Source: Labrys wisconsinensis (GTDB lineage Bacteria > Pseudomonadota > Alphaproteobacteria > Rhizobiales > Labraceae). Taken from it: a DNA stretch of 64,000 bases. Made by a program: the position numbers and the translations under genes. Shown piece after piece: positions 8,821-16,768 of this stretch; position 1 is the first letter of the stretch; each line of letters starts with the position of its first letter. The DNA lies in contig NZ_JAUSVX010000014.1 of the NCBI RefSeq assembly GCF_030814995.1, forward strand, positions 62,001 through 126,000. The letters run 5' to 3'. A model generated the notes under the pieces. The model was not told the origin of the DNA and did not search any database. It saw only the letters and a program-made list of their open reading frames with translations.

Positions 8821-9219
8821 ATGAACTTCGAAATCTCTCAATCGCTCATCCAGATGGCGAAGGCTGAGGCCGCCAGAGGCGGCTTTGCCGTCTGCATCAC
8901 TGTCCTCGACGCCGCCGCGCATCCGGTCGCCTTCGTCCGCATGGACGGCGCCAACATCGGCCCCATCGAGGTCAGCCAGAAGAAAGCCCGCACCGCCGCA
9001 CTCTTCCAGGCCGACAGCCTTCAACTCGGGCAGGCCGCACAGCCCGGCGGCGCGATCTACACGCTTGAAAACACCAATGGCGGTCTCATCAGCTTTGGCG
9101 GTGGCGTGGTGCTGCGCGACAAAACAGGCGCAATAATCGGTGCGATCGGCGTCGCCGGTGCGACCGTGGAAGCCGACGAAACCATCGCTCAGGCTGCCGC
9201 CGCCATCCTTCTGGCTTGA
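8821..9219 (+). CDS. GlcG/HbpS-like haem-binding family protein
   Basis: A 132-residue protein of the GlcG/HbpS fold: ITVLDAAAHPVAFVRMDGA near residues 25-45, KKARTAALF near 59, then GGGVVLRDKTGAIIGAIGVAGA near 95-115. Members bind haem or small molecules and often sit in catabolic operons. No signal peptide is present, so it should be cytoplasmic. It is followed after 16 bases by an MFS gene, with an IclR regulator upstream, suggesting uptake or efflux of a small organic compound. Function beyond the family is unknown. Confidence 0.82.
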   Translation: MNFEISQSLIQMAKAEAARGGFAVCITVLDAAAHPVAFVRMDGANIGPIEVSQKKARTAALFQADSLQLGQAAQPGGAIYTLENTNGGLISFGGGVVLRDKTGAIIGAIGVAGATVEADETIAQAAAAILLA

Positions 9220-9235
9220 AGCGCGGGGATCTGAC

Positions 9236-10405
9236 ATGCCGCTCGGTCTCTTCGCATTGGCGGTGTCGGCCTTCGCCATCGGCACCACCGAGTTCGTCAT
9301 CGTCGGACTGATCCCGGAAATGGCCCGGGACCTGTCCGTCTCGATTCCCACCGCGGGGCTGCTGGTCAGCCTCTACGCCCTTGCGATCACGCTCGGGGCA
9401 CCGACCGTCACGGCGCTCACCGGAGAGCTGCCGCGCCGGCAGCTCTCCATCGGCCTGATGGTGATCTTCACTATCGGCAACCTGATTGCCGCCCTCGCGC
9501 CGGGCTATACGGTGCTATTGGCCGGGCGGATCGTCACCGGCGTCGCCCATGGCGTCTTCTTTTCCATCGGCGCGACGGTCGCGACCTCACTGGTGGACAG
9601 GTCGAAGTCGGCGCAGGCGGTCTCGTTGATGTTTGCGGGCCTCACCGTCGCCATGGTCGTCGGCGTGCCGTTCGGTTCGTTCGTCGGTCAGCATTTCGGC
9701 TGGCGCGCGCCGTTCCTCGCCGTGGCACTCCTGGGCGCGATCAGTATCGCCGGCCTCGTGATGCTGCTGCCGAAGGCGATCCTGCATGCGCGGCCGGCCG
9801 GTCTCCTGTCGCAACTCACATTGCTCGGCAAGCCCAAGTTACTCGCCATGTATCTCGTGACCGTCTTCGGCTTCGGCGGCTCGTTCGTTGTCTTCACCTA
9901 CCTCTCGCCACTGATGACCGAGGTGACACATGTGAGCGAGGCGACGGTCAGCCTCGCGCTGATGCTGTTCGGCGTGGCGACCGTTATCGGAAACCTGTTC
10001 GGTGGCCGCCTGGCCGACCGGCTGGGCATGCGGCGCGCCTTGCAGATCGTTCTTGCTGGTCTTGCGTTCTCCCTGGCGGCCTTGCCGTTCACGGCAAGCC
10101 ATGTCGTTTCGATGTTCGCAAATCTGTTCGTTTGGGGCGTCTTCGCCTTCGCGATCTCACCGATCGTGCAGGCCGGTGTGGTGGCGACCGCCGGGGTGGA
10201 GGCCCCGGATGCGGTCGGCACGGCCTCGGGGTTCAATATCGCTGCCTTCAATCTTGGCATCGCGGCTGCCTCGTTCGTCGGCGGGGTCCTTGTTGCGGGA
10301 CCAGGGCTGCAGGCGACGCCCTGGGCTGCACTCGCCGCCGCACTCGTCGCGCTGGGGATCGTTCAGCGGACAGGTGGCAGTGATCGTCGTATTGTCCCGA
10401 AGTAA
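9236..10405 (+). CDS. MFS transporter (AraJ/sugar-efflux type)
   Basis: A 389-residue protein with 12 predicted membrane segments. The N-terminal SAFAIGTTEFVIVGLIPEMA signature marks the AraJ/YdhP-like drug or sugar efflux branch. RIVTGVAHGVFFSIGA lies in TM4-5 and GGRLADRLGMRRAL is the mid-protein loop motif. The ATG at 9236 was chosen because it begins right at the first membrane helix and leaves a 16-base gap after the GlcG-like gene; longer in-frame starts lie inside that gene. It probably exports a metabolite or toxic compound. Confidence 0.88.
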   Translation: MPLGLFALAVSAFAIGTTEFVIVGLIPEMARDLSVSIPTAGLLVSLYALAITLGAPTVTALTGELPRRQLSIGLMVIFTIGNLIAALAPGYTVLLAGRIVTGVAHGVFFSIGATVATSLVDRSKSAQAVSLMFAGLTVAMVVGVPFGSFVGQHFGWRAPFLAVALLGAISIAGLVMLLPKAILHARPAGLLSQLTLLGKPKLLAMYLVTVFGFGGSFVVFTYLSPLMTEVTHVSEATVSLALMLFGVATVIGNLFGGRLADRLGMRRALQIVLAGLAFSLAALPFTASHVVSMFANLFVWGVFAFAISPIVQAGVVATAGVEAPDAVGTASGFNIAAFNLGIAAASFVGGVLVAGPGLQATPWAALAAALVALGIVQRTGGSDRRIVPK

Positions 10406-10502
10406 AATGTGAAGACTGGAATCTGCCGAAATAACAGCGGGTTCCGGTCGATTTTCAGCTCTCATTCTGTAGGGCTATGGCGTAGACGCAGTTCTCATCG
10501 GT

Positions 10503-10520
10503 ATCCCTCTCGGCCCGCCA
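10503..10520 (+). repeat. tRNA-3'-end-like direct repeat, copy 2
   Basis: Identical over 18 bases to 2741-2758. Only the T-stem 3' strand, acceptor, discriminator and CCA part is present; the TTCGA of the T-loop is missing. The two copies bracket 7.8 kb of regulator and redox genes, as left and right ends of an inserted segment would. No integrase gene lies between them. Confidence 0.5.
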
Positions 10521-10524
10521 GCAA

Positions 10525-10612
10525 AGCCTGGAGCATTTTCCAGCGGACCGGTACTCGGTTCGCGCCAGGACAATGCGTAAAAGCAAAGAGATAGAGAGCG
10601 TGATCGAACGAT
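10525..10612 (+). repeat. Dispersed intergenic repeat, copy 1
   Basis: The stretch containing GAGCATTTTCCAGCGGACCG, then GGTTCGCG and AGAGCGTGATCG, is repeated in inverted orientation at about 14600-14690 with small changes. Both copies are intergenic. The pattern resembles a family of palindromic intergenic repeats I associate with Hyphomicrobiales genomes. I see no ORF in it. Confidence 0.55.
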
Positions 10613-10648
10613 CGGGAAGCGGGAAGGCCGGCGCGCTGATCTGCACCT

Positions 10649-11077
10649 TTACGACGTTCCGTCGAATGCCAGGCGAGCGTTCCTGATCGCGGCATGGCTG
10701 CGATCGGCCCATCGGACAAGAACACCCAGCGGCTCAAGGATCGTCTCGCCCAGGGGCGTCAGGCGGTATTCGACACTGGGCGGCCTGGTCGGGAACACAG
10801 TCCGCGCGATCAGGCCGTCGCGCTCCAGATCGCGAAACGTCTGCGTCAGCATTCGCTTGGAAATGTCCGGGATCGCGCGCTGAACGGCGCTGAAGCGGTG
10901 CGGGCCGTTCGCCAACGTCACCAGGATGAGCGTCGACCACTTGTCGCCGATCCGATCGAGAACGTCCCGCACCGGACATTGCGGGTCGAACGACCAGTTC
11001 GGTTGATGTTCGGTGGAAGAGCCGGCGGATGCGTCAGCGAATGCCGGGGCGGTTCCTGCAACCTCACCCTGTCCCAA
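10649..11077 (-). CDS. HxlR-family transcriptional regulator
   Basis: A winged-helix HxlR protein: [15 protein letters not shown] (with the conserved Cys and GDKW), [31 protein letters not shown] and [16 protein letters not shown]. It is divergent from the qorB-like gene at 11155, the same layout as the HxlR-type ytfH beside qorB (ytfG) in enterobacteria. The TTG at 11077 is preferred because AGGAGGCAGGAT lies before it; an in-frame ATG at 11140 would leave only 14 bases to the divergent start. The N-terminal 30 residues are low complexity. Redox or electrophile sensing through the Cys is inferred. Confidence 0.86.
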   Translation of the reverse strand: MGQGEVAGTAPAFADASAGSSTEHQPNWSFDPQCPVRDVLDRIGDKWSTLILVTLANGPHRFSAVQRAIPDISKRMLTQTFRDLERDGLIARTVFPTRPPSVEYRLTPLGETILEPLGVLVRWADRSHAAIRNARLAFDGTS

Positions 11078-11154
11078 AATCCTGCCTCCTTCACGCCGCT
11101 GACGGTCTCGTTTAGTTACCTTGTGCCTATGACAAACCACAAGGGAGAAGGACC

Positions 11155-12042
11155 ATGGCTGTCACGCAAAGGCTCTTCGTCACGGGCGCTACCGGCCAGC
11201 TCGGCGGGCAGGTCGTCGACACGCTGCTCGAGACGGTGCCCGCGAGCGCCATCGTCGCCGGGGTGCGCGACCCCGCCACGGACGCAGCAACGGCGCTTCG
11301 GGACAAGGGGCTGGAGGTTCGTATTGCCGATTATACCCGGCCAGAAACGCTGGCGAGCGCGTTCTTCGGCGTGGATCGGCTGCTCCTGATCTCCAGCAGC
11401 GAGAACGGCAGGCGCAAGGCGCAGCACCGCAACGTCATCAGCGCCGCAGAGGATGCCGGTGTCGGCCTGATCGCCTACACCAGCATCCTCCACGCGGACA
11501 CATCGCCGCTGTTCCTCGCCGACGAGCATCGCGACACGGAAGCGGCCTTGGCTGAAGCCGGCGTGCCGTTCGTGCTGCTGCGGAACGGCTGGTACACGGA
11601 GGTCTATACGTGGCGGCTGCCGCTCGCCTTGAAGCACGGAGTCCTCATGGGCGCGGCGGGGGATGGACGCATCTCGTCCGCCGCGCGTGCCGACTATGCC
11701 AGGGCTGCGGCGACCGTCCTGGCCGGCGGCGACCACGCTGGTCGTATCTATGAGCTGGCGGGCGATGCATCCTTCACGCTGGCCGAGCTCGTCGCCCTGG
11801 TGGCCGGAGCGTCGGGAAAGGCGATTGCCTACCAGAATATGACGCCTGAAGAGTTCCGATCGGTAGCGATGCAAGCCGGCGCGCCGGAGATGCTCGCCAG
11901 GATCCTGTCCGACACCGATGCGGGTGTGGCCAAAGGAGCCCTGTTCGATAACGGTGGTGCGCTTGCCCGGCTGATCGAGCGACCGACCACTCCCTTCCAG
12001 ACCACGATCAGCGGCTTCGTGCGCAGTCAGCAGTCGGCTTAG
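11155..12042 (+). CDS. qorB: NAD(P)H:quinone oxidoreductase, QorB-like atypical SDR
   Basis: A 295-residue NmrA/QOR2-type protein. The N-terminal [10 protein letters not shown] binds NADPH, and [32 protein letters not shown] and [12 protein letters not shown] follow in the order seen in QorB. The enzyme reduces quinones with NADPH and acts in electrophile detoxification. It starts 78 bases from the divergent HxlR gene if that begins at 11077, and a TTAGTTAC sequence in the gap may be the HxlR site. The start follows AAGGGAGAAGGACC. Confidence 0.84.
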   Translation: MAVTQRLFVTGATGQLGGQVVDTLLETVPASAIVAGVRDPATDAATALRDKGLEVRIADYTRPETLASAFFGVDRLLLISSSENGRRKAQHRNVISAAEDAGVGLIAYTSILHADTSPLFLADEHRDTEAALAEAGVPFVLLRNGWYTEVYTWRLPLALKHGVLMGAAGDGRISSAARADYARAAATVLAGGDHAGRIYELAGDASFTLAELVALVAGASGKAIAYQNMTPEEFRSVAMQAGAPEMLARILSDTDAGVAKGALFDNGGALARLIERPTTPFQTTISGFVRSQQSA

Positions 12043-12176
12043 CGGTAGATGAGTTCAGCGGGGCGCTCGAAACCGCAGCGGTGGACGATCACATTGCCGC
12101 AACCCGCCGCTGGATGCAGCACGCGGGTCTGCGCGGCTTCCCGAAAGCGGAGGGCCGGACGAAGATGTTCGTCCGG

Positions 12177-13082
12177 CTATTCCAGATACGGTGTCAGCAC
12201 ATCTTCGATCCATTTCATGAATGCGCGGACTCGGCGCGACAGATTGCTCCGATGCGCCACGACGAGGGATACGGCGAGCGCCCTGCGGCGAAAATCGGGC
12301 ATGATCTCCACAAGCGCTCCACTCTCGAGGTATCGGCCAATCCCCAGGAGTGGCGCCTGAATCAGGCCAAGGCCGGCGATGGCAGCGGCTTCGTAGGTCT
12401 GCGCGCTGTTGACGTGTAGCGCGCCTGGCAACTGAAGCGTCGCGTAGCCGTCGCCGTCCGGATATTCCCATCCATAGGGTCTGGCGCCCAGCATCGTCGA
12501 AAAGTGAATTGTCCGATGGTCCTGACGCTGGAGGTCTTCCAGCGATCGAGGGACGCCATGGTGCGCAAGATAGGGGGGACTGGCAGCGTTGATCATGCGT
12601 AGCTGGCCCAGTGGACGGGCAATCAGCGTCTCGTCCCCAATAGGTCCAAGCCGCAAGACACAATCGAACCCTTCTTGAACCAGATCGACCTGCCGATCCG
12701 TGCTCGACACCTCCAGCTCCAACTGCGGGTGAGTCGCCATGAAATCCGGCAAGGCCGGCACGATCGTTGTGCGCGCCACCTCGCTCGGAAGATCGACGCG
12801 CAGGCGCCCGCGAAGTGCCACGCGATCACCTGCGAACATCGAGTGGAGATCGTCAACGTCCGCGAGCAGATCGCGGGCACGGGCATGGAATGCGCGTCCG
12901 TCCTCCGTCAACTGCACGCTGCGCGTCGTCCGGTGCAGGAGCCTGACGCCGATATCCTCTTCCAGCTTCCGGACCGCCGTTGAGGCCCTCCCTTTCTGGA
13001 TGCCCAGGCTATCGGCCGCGTGGGTGAAGCTCCCCATGTCCGCGACCGTTATGAAAATGCGGATGGGTTCGAGAGTCTGCAT
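12177..13082 (-). CDS. LysR-family transcriptional regulator
   Basis: A 301-residue LTTR of the CrgA-like branch: winged helix at residues 1-60 (VADMGSFTHAADSLGIQKG) and effector domain from about 90, with FDCVLRLGPIGD. It is divergent from the DoxX-like and NmrA-like genes starting at 13202, with 119 bases between, and is the likely regulator of that pair. The effector is unknown. Confidence 0.9.
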   Translation of the reverse strand: MQTLEPIRIFITVADMGSFTHAADSLGIQKGRASTAVRKLEEDIGVRLLHRTTRSVQLTEDGRAFHARARDLLADVDDLHSMFAGDRVALRGRLRVDLPSEVARTTIVPALPDFMATHPQLELEVSSTDRQVDLVQEGFDCVLRLGPIGDETLIARPLGQLRMINAASPPYLAHHGVPRSLEDLQRQDHRTIHFSTMLGARPYGWEYPDGDGYATLQLPGALHVNSAQTYEAAAIAGLGLIQAPLLGIGRYLESGALVEIMPDFRRRALAVSLVVAHRSNLSRRVRAFMKWIEDVLTPYLE

Positions 13083-13201
13083 TTTCGTGCCTCGGCATTA
13101 TTGGCCACAGAGAGAACAGTGCGTTCACTTTGTCGATGTTTATCATACCCAAGCGACACAATAGCCTTCGAATATGGGTATCCCCCATAGGAGAATGACA
13201 A

Positions 13202-13624
13202 GTGTCCGAAACCATGAACCTGCATCAGGCGCCTGAAACCGTGACCGTGCATCGCGCCCTGTGGGCGGGCCGGATCATGAGCGCGTTTGTCGTCATCGCT
13301 CTGGTGGCAGACGGCACTGTTCAGCTTTTCGCGCCGGCACAGATCGCGAGCATGTTGCAGGAAACCGGGTTCGCGATGGACCTGACCCGGGTCGTCGGTC
13401 CGATCATGCTCGCCTGCGCCATCCTTTACGCCATCCCGGCCACCGCCGTCCTCGGCGCGATCCTGGTGACGGGCTTCTTGGGAGGAGCCATCTGCGCCCA
13501 TGTCCGCATCGGCGAGTTGGGGTCGCCGCCGGAAATCATGTCCCTGCTTCTGGGCGCGATGACATGGGGCGGCCTCTACGCGCGCTATCCCCGCATCCGG
13601 ACCATTCTGCCGCTCATCCGTTGA
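13202..13624 (+). CDS. DoxX-like family membrane protein
   Basis: A 140-residue protein with four hydrophobic segments (about residues 22-43, 62-80, 83-98 and 108-125). A short soluble N-terminus leads to WAGRIMSAFVVIALVADG, and RVVGPIMLACAILYAIPATAVLGA is the DoxX-like core. The GTG at 13202 follows TAGGAGAATGACA; an ATG at 13214 (MNLHQ) is an alternative. It is paired with the NmrA-like gene 45 bases downstream, a common set under LysR control in proteobacteria. The precise role is unknown. Confidence 0.8.
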   Translation: MSETMNLHQAPETVTVHRALWAGRIMSAFVVIALVADGTVQLFAPAQIASMLQETGFAMDLTRVVGPIMLACAILYAIPATAVLGAILVTGFLGGAICAHVRIGELGSPPEIMSLLLGAMTWGGLYARYPRIRTILPLIR

Positions 13625-13669
13625 ACCGACAGGGGCAGTGCTCTGTCCCGCATGATCAGGAGAAAACAC

Positions 13670-14563
13670 ATGTTTTTAGTCATGGGACTCACGGGGAAAG
13701 TGGGCGGCGCAACGGCAGAACATCTGTTGGCGCACGGCAAGGAAGTGCGCGCGCTCGTCCGCAATCGCGAGAAGGCGTCGCGCTGGGCGAACCAGGGCGT
13801 GGAACTGGTCGACGGTGATTGGAATGACTCGGCAGCCATCGAGCGGGCACTTGAAGGCGTCGAAGGCGCGTTCGTCATGTTGCCGGCCGTCTGGGCGCCC
13901 TCGCCCGATTACAGAGAAGCAAAGGGCGTGATTGCAAGCTATGTCGCGGCGCTCACCAAGGCAGCGCCGCCACGGGTGGTTGCGCTTTCGTCGATGGGGG
14001 CGAACAGAACCAGCGGACTTGGGATGATCACGGCCTTGTCGCTTCTGGAGCAAGGTCTTCGCGACCTGATATCGCCAATCGCATTCGTGCGCGCAGGCGG
14101 ATTCTTCGAAAACTTCCTCTACGGCTTGCAGGTCGCCCAGGGCGGAACGCTACCAGTCTACTACAACCCGACAAACCGGAAATCGACCATGGTCGCAACC
14201 AACGACATCGGCGCGGAGGTCGCAACCCTTTTGACCGGGCCATCTTGGTCGGGGCAGCGCCTCGTCGAGCTTGGTTCGATGGTCAGCGCGGATGAAGTCG
14301 CCGAGCAATTGGGTGACGTCTTGACGCTCGACGTGAAAGCCTTTGCCGTCCCGCGTGCAGGATGGGCGGAAGCGTTCGAGCAGCTCGGCATTCCGAAGGG
14401 CCACACCGGACCTGCCGAAGACATGTTTGAGGCCGTGAACGCGGGTTGGATGGACCTCGGAGCCGAGGATACGGAGCATGTGGCGGGTACGACGTCCGCA
14501 CGCGATGTCTTCGAGGCTGCACAGAATGCCGCCAGGCGTAAGTCCAGGACGGATCAGGCATGA
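13670..14563 (+). CDS. NmrA-like NAD(P)-binding protein
   Basis: A 297-residue atypical SDR. It opens with MFLVMGLTGKVGG, a GxxGxxG dinucleotide-binding turn, followed by GDWNDSAAIERALEGVEGAF and VVALSSMGANR. It lacks a Tyr-xxx-Lys pair in the usual place, so it may be a sensor or a quinone reductase-like enzyme. The ATG at 13670 follows CAGGAGAAAACAC. It is probably cotranscribed with the DoxX-like gene. Confidence 0.82.
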   Translation: MFLVMGLTGKVGGATAEHLLAHGKEVRALVRNREKASRWANQGVELVDGDWNDSAAIERALEGVEGAFVMLPAVWAPSPDYREAKGVIASYVAALTKAAPPRVVALSSMGANRTSGLGMITALSLLEQGLRDLISPIAFVRAGGFFENFLYGLQVAQGGTLPVYYNPTNRKSTMVATNDIGAEVATLLTGPSWSGQRLVELGSMVSADEVAEQLGDVLTLDVKAFAVPRAGWAEAFEQLGIPKGHTGPAEDMFEAVNAGWMDLGAEDTEHVAGTTSARDVFEAAQNAARRKSRTDQA

Positions 14564-14599
14564 GACGGGACTGCTCGCTTCTGCCTCGGGAGAGCCCTG

Positions 14600-14690
14600 G
14601 AGCGTGATCGCTTCAAGGTGAATCGATCACGCTCTCTGTCGCTTTGGTTTGACGCGAACCGAGTGCCGGTCCGCTGGAAAATGCTCTGGC
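14600..14690 (-). repeat. Dispersed intergenic repeat, copy 2 (inverted)
   Basis: Reverse-complement relative of 10525-10612: GATCACGCTCTCT, then GACGCGAACCGAGT, then GGTCCGCTGGAAAATGCTC. This copy lacks a short block present in copy 1 and adds an inner inverted repeat (GTGATCG and CGATCAC). It lies between convergent genes, where such hairpins can act as transcription barriers. Confidence 0.55.
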
Positions 14691-14692
14691 GC

Positions 14693-14986
14693 TTACTTGC
14701 TCTGGATCAGGCGCCCCAGCGGCGCCAGCGGGCCGACGGGAATGAACTCGTAGGTCATGAAGCCGCCTTCGGTCAGCGGCAGCTTGCCCACTTCCGCTTC
14801 GGCTCCTTCGACCGACTCGACGTCGAGATAGAACACCACGCCGAGCCGGTCCTGGCGGAACCAGAACTGCTCGATCTTTCCATCGAGGTAGTGCTGGAGA
14901 GTTGCCGGAACCTCCCTCGGCATGAGCTCCGCCTGCTGTTCCGGCGTAGGCGGCTTGGTGATCGCTCCGATCGCGAATACTTTCAT
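14693..14986 (-). CDS. Small dimeric alpha-beta barrel (muconolactone isomerase-like) protein
   Basis: A 97-residue protein, MKVFAIGAITKPP, then a central KIEQFWFRQDRLGVVFYLDVES and a C-terminal FMTYEFIPVGPLAPL. This pattern of strand-helix-strand repeats fits the YciI/muconolactone isomerase-like superfamily. The ATG at 14986 follows AGGAGACCAGCC; the ORF extends further upstream but has no better start. It is divergent from the GlxA-type regulator with a palindrome in between. The substrate is unknown. Confidence 0.72.
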   Translation of the reverse strand: MKVFAIGAITKPPTPEQQAELMPREVPATLQHYLDGKIEQFWFRQDRLGVVFYLDVESVEGAEAEVGKLPLTEGGFMTYEFIPVGPLAPLGRLIQSK

Positions 14987-15060
14987 GGCTGGTCTCCTCG
15001 TCTGTGCGATGAAGTCTGACGAGGCTGAACGTAGCGAGCGGACTCCAAAGGCGGTATGGT

Positions 15061-15089
15061 CGTAAATGCCAACTTTGAGGCCATTTACG
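15061..15089. promoter_or_regulatory. Inverted repeat, candidate operator of the GlxA-type regulator
   Basis: CGTAAATG at 15061-15068 and CATTTACG at 15082-15089 are exact inverted arms separated by 13 bases. They lie just before the preferred start at 15092 and upstream of the divergent small gene. A site bound by a dimeric AraC-type protein, or autoregulation, is inferred. Confidence 0.5.
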
Positions 15090-15091
15090 CC

Positions 15092-16054
15092 ATGCGCATT
15101 TCTGTACTGACTCTCGATGGAGCGTTCGACATCGGACTGACCGCGGTTCTCGATGCGTTCAGGGTCGCGAACAACCTCGCCGCCCGGCAGGAGAAGAAGC
15201 CCCCGTTCGATGTCTCGACGGTCGGGTTGCGGAAGAAGGTCCGGACCGGCGGTGGCCTGACCGTTCCGGTGCAAGCCGTGACGCCGGCGTTGCAGCCGGA
15301 TTGGGTCGTCGTTCCGGCCTTGGGCGCCTCGACTCCGGATCTACTGGTCCCAGCCCTGGAGCGATCGGACGTGAAGCAGGCCATCGTCCAGGTGCGAAAG
15401 TGGCGCGAGGAAGGCGCTCTGATCGCTACCTCATGTATCGGGGCTTTCCTTGTGGCCGAAACCGGCCTTCTCGATCACCGCGAGGCGACGACGACCTGGT
15501 GGCTCGCGCCGCTGTTCCGGCAACGCTATCCGAATGTCTTGCTCGACGAGTCTCGCATGCTCGTGCCGACGGAGATAGGCGTGACGGCCGGCGCAGCGAT
15601 GGGGCATCTCGATCTCGCCCTCTGGCTGATACGCAAGGCCAGTCCGGAGCTGGCGGCGGTCGTCTCACGCTACCTGCTCGCCGACATACGCTCCTTGCAA
15701 GCGCCCTACATCATTCCCAATCATCTGGCGCAGGCAGATCCTCTCGTCCTGCGCTTCGAGCGGTGGGCGCGGGAGCATCTCAGGGAAGGCTTCTCGCTGC
15801 AGGAAGCCGCCGGCGCGCTGGCAACGAGCGCCCGCTCACTGCAACGCCGTTGCCAGGCGGTGCTCGGCAAATCGCCGCTTTCCTATTTCCAGGACTTGCG
15901 CGTCGAGCACGCGCAATCTCTCCTCCACGGCAGCGGTCTCGACGTCGACGCCATAGCGGCCGAGGTCGGCTACATCGACGGAGCCACGTTGCGCACGCTT
16001 CTGCGCCAGCGCCTGGGGCGGGGCGTGCGCGACCTTCGAACCGACCTGCGCTGA
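15092..16054 (+). CDS. GlxA-family AraC-type transcriptional regulator
   Basis: A 320-residue protein with an N-terminal DJ-1/PfpI amidase-like domain (about residues 1-190) that carries ALIATSCIGAFLVAETGLLD at the nucleophile-elbow position. A C-terminal AraC double HTH follows (about 220-320; FSLQEAAGALATSARSLQRRC and VDAIAAEVGYIDGATLRTLL). The ATG at 15092 is chosen so that the palindrome 15061-15089 stays outside the gene; an in-frame ATG at 15056 exists. It probably controls the small divergent gene at 14693-14986. Confidence 0.86.
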   Translation: MRISVLTLDGAFDIGLTAVLDAFRVANNLAARQEKKPPFDVSTVGLRKKVRTGGGLTVPVQAVTPALQPDWVVVPALGASTPDLLVPALERSDVKQAIVQVRKWREEGALIATSCIGAFLVAETGLLDHREATTTWWLAPLFRQRYPNVLLDESRMLVPTEIGVTAGAAMGHLDLALWLIRKASPELAAVVSRYLLADIRSLQAPYIIPNHLAQADPLVLRFERWAREHLREGFSLQEAAGALATSARSLQRRCQAVLGKSPLSYFQDLRVEHAQSLLHGSGLDVDAIAAEVGYIDGATLRTLLRQRLGRGVRDLRTDLR

Positions 16055-16108
16055 CAACCGCGGGCCCAAGCCCACACTGAGCTGCCCACACTGAGCCGAT
16101 CGTATTGA

Positions 16109-16150
16109 AATCGCCTGGTGGGCCCGGAGGGACTTGAACCCCCAACCAGA
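16109..16150 (+). repeat. attL-like 42-bp direct repeat (tRNA-Ile2 3' half)
   Basis: All 42 bases are identical to 18420-18461. Similarity continues through TTATGAGCGGC, so this is a copy of the tRNA-Ile2 3' half up to the anticodon loop, in minus orientation. The 5' half of the tRNA is absent. The 2.3-kb spacing and the integrase remnant beside the other copy identify it as the distal attachment scar of an element inserted in the tRNA gene. Confidence 0.85.
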
Positions 16151-16436
16151 TCATTATGAGCGGCTCGGTGTGTCGGCGCGTCTGGGCAGATGCGCTGCGC
16201 GACGTCCGAATCGCCCTGATCCGTCACGTTTCGTTCTGCGATATCGTTGCCGTAGTCGTTGCCGTGGCGGAGGTGGTTGGCCGCCATTTGCCACCCTCAT
16301 CCCGCCCGCGCTCCGGCGCTCCTATGATCGAGCCGAACCGATCAGGAGCACGCCATGTATCGAGAGGGCGAAATCTCGCCGGCGCGGCGGGCGGATTCAG
16401 CACCCGGACCTGCTCATTGCCGAGCGGGATGCTGTT

Positions 16437-16625
16437 CTAGCCGCCGTCGGCCGTGAGAACGGCGTCGTCGACATTGATCGCCGTCGTGCCGCCGTCCGGG
16501 CTGACCTGCAGCTGCGCCGTCGCGCCGGCCCAGGTCCCGTAGACGCGCCAGGAATAGCGGCAGCCCTGCACGGCGGACCAGCCGCCCGTCGCCGCGGCGG
16601 CGTTGAGAAGGGTGAAATCAGCCAT
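16437..16625 (-). pseudogene. Truncated phage-like structural protein fragment
   Basis: The ATG at 16625 opens MADFTLLNAAAATGGWSAV, then VYGTWAGATAQLQVSPDGGT and INVDDAVLTADGG before a TAG at 16437-16439. Past the stop the same frame reads NSIPLGNEQVRV, which looks like the natural continuation, so the TAG is probably a nonsense mutation. The composition (Gly/Ala/Thr-rich, beta-type) resembles small phage particle-associated proteins; this is my pattern judgement only. It lies inside the tRNA-Ile2 element. Confidence 0.45.
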
Positions 16626-16768
16626 GGGGGCTCCAATGAAAAGGCCGCCCGAAGACGACGGATGACGCGCGTCAACTTTGCCTTGACGGAGTCGCCTGCG
16701 TTTGGTGAGATACCGCAGGTAGAGGTCAGGTGTTTCGTGCAATCCAATAGAGATGACTGGGAGCAGAA

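Noticed and set aside
16117-16164. Second tRNA-Ile2 gene
   Set aside because: Only the 3' half through the anticodon loop is present; no D-arm or 5' acceptor strand follows, so it is an attachment scar.
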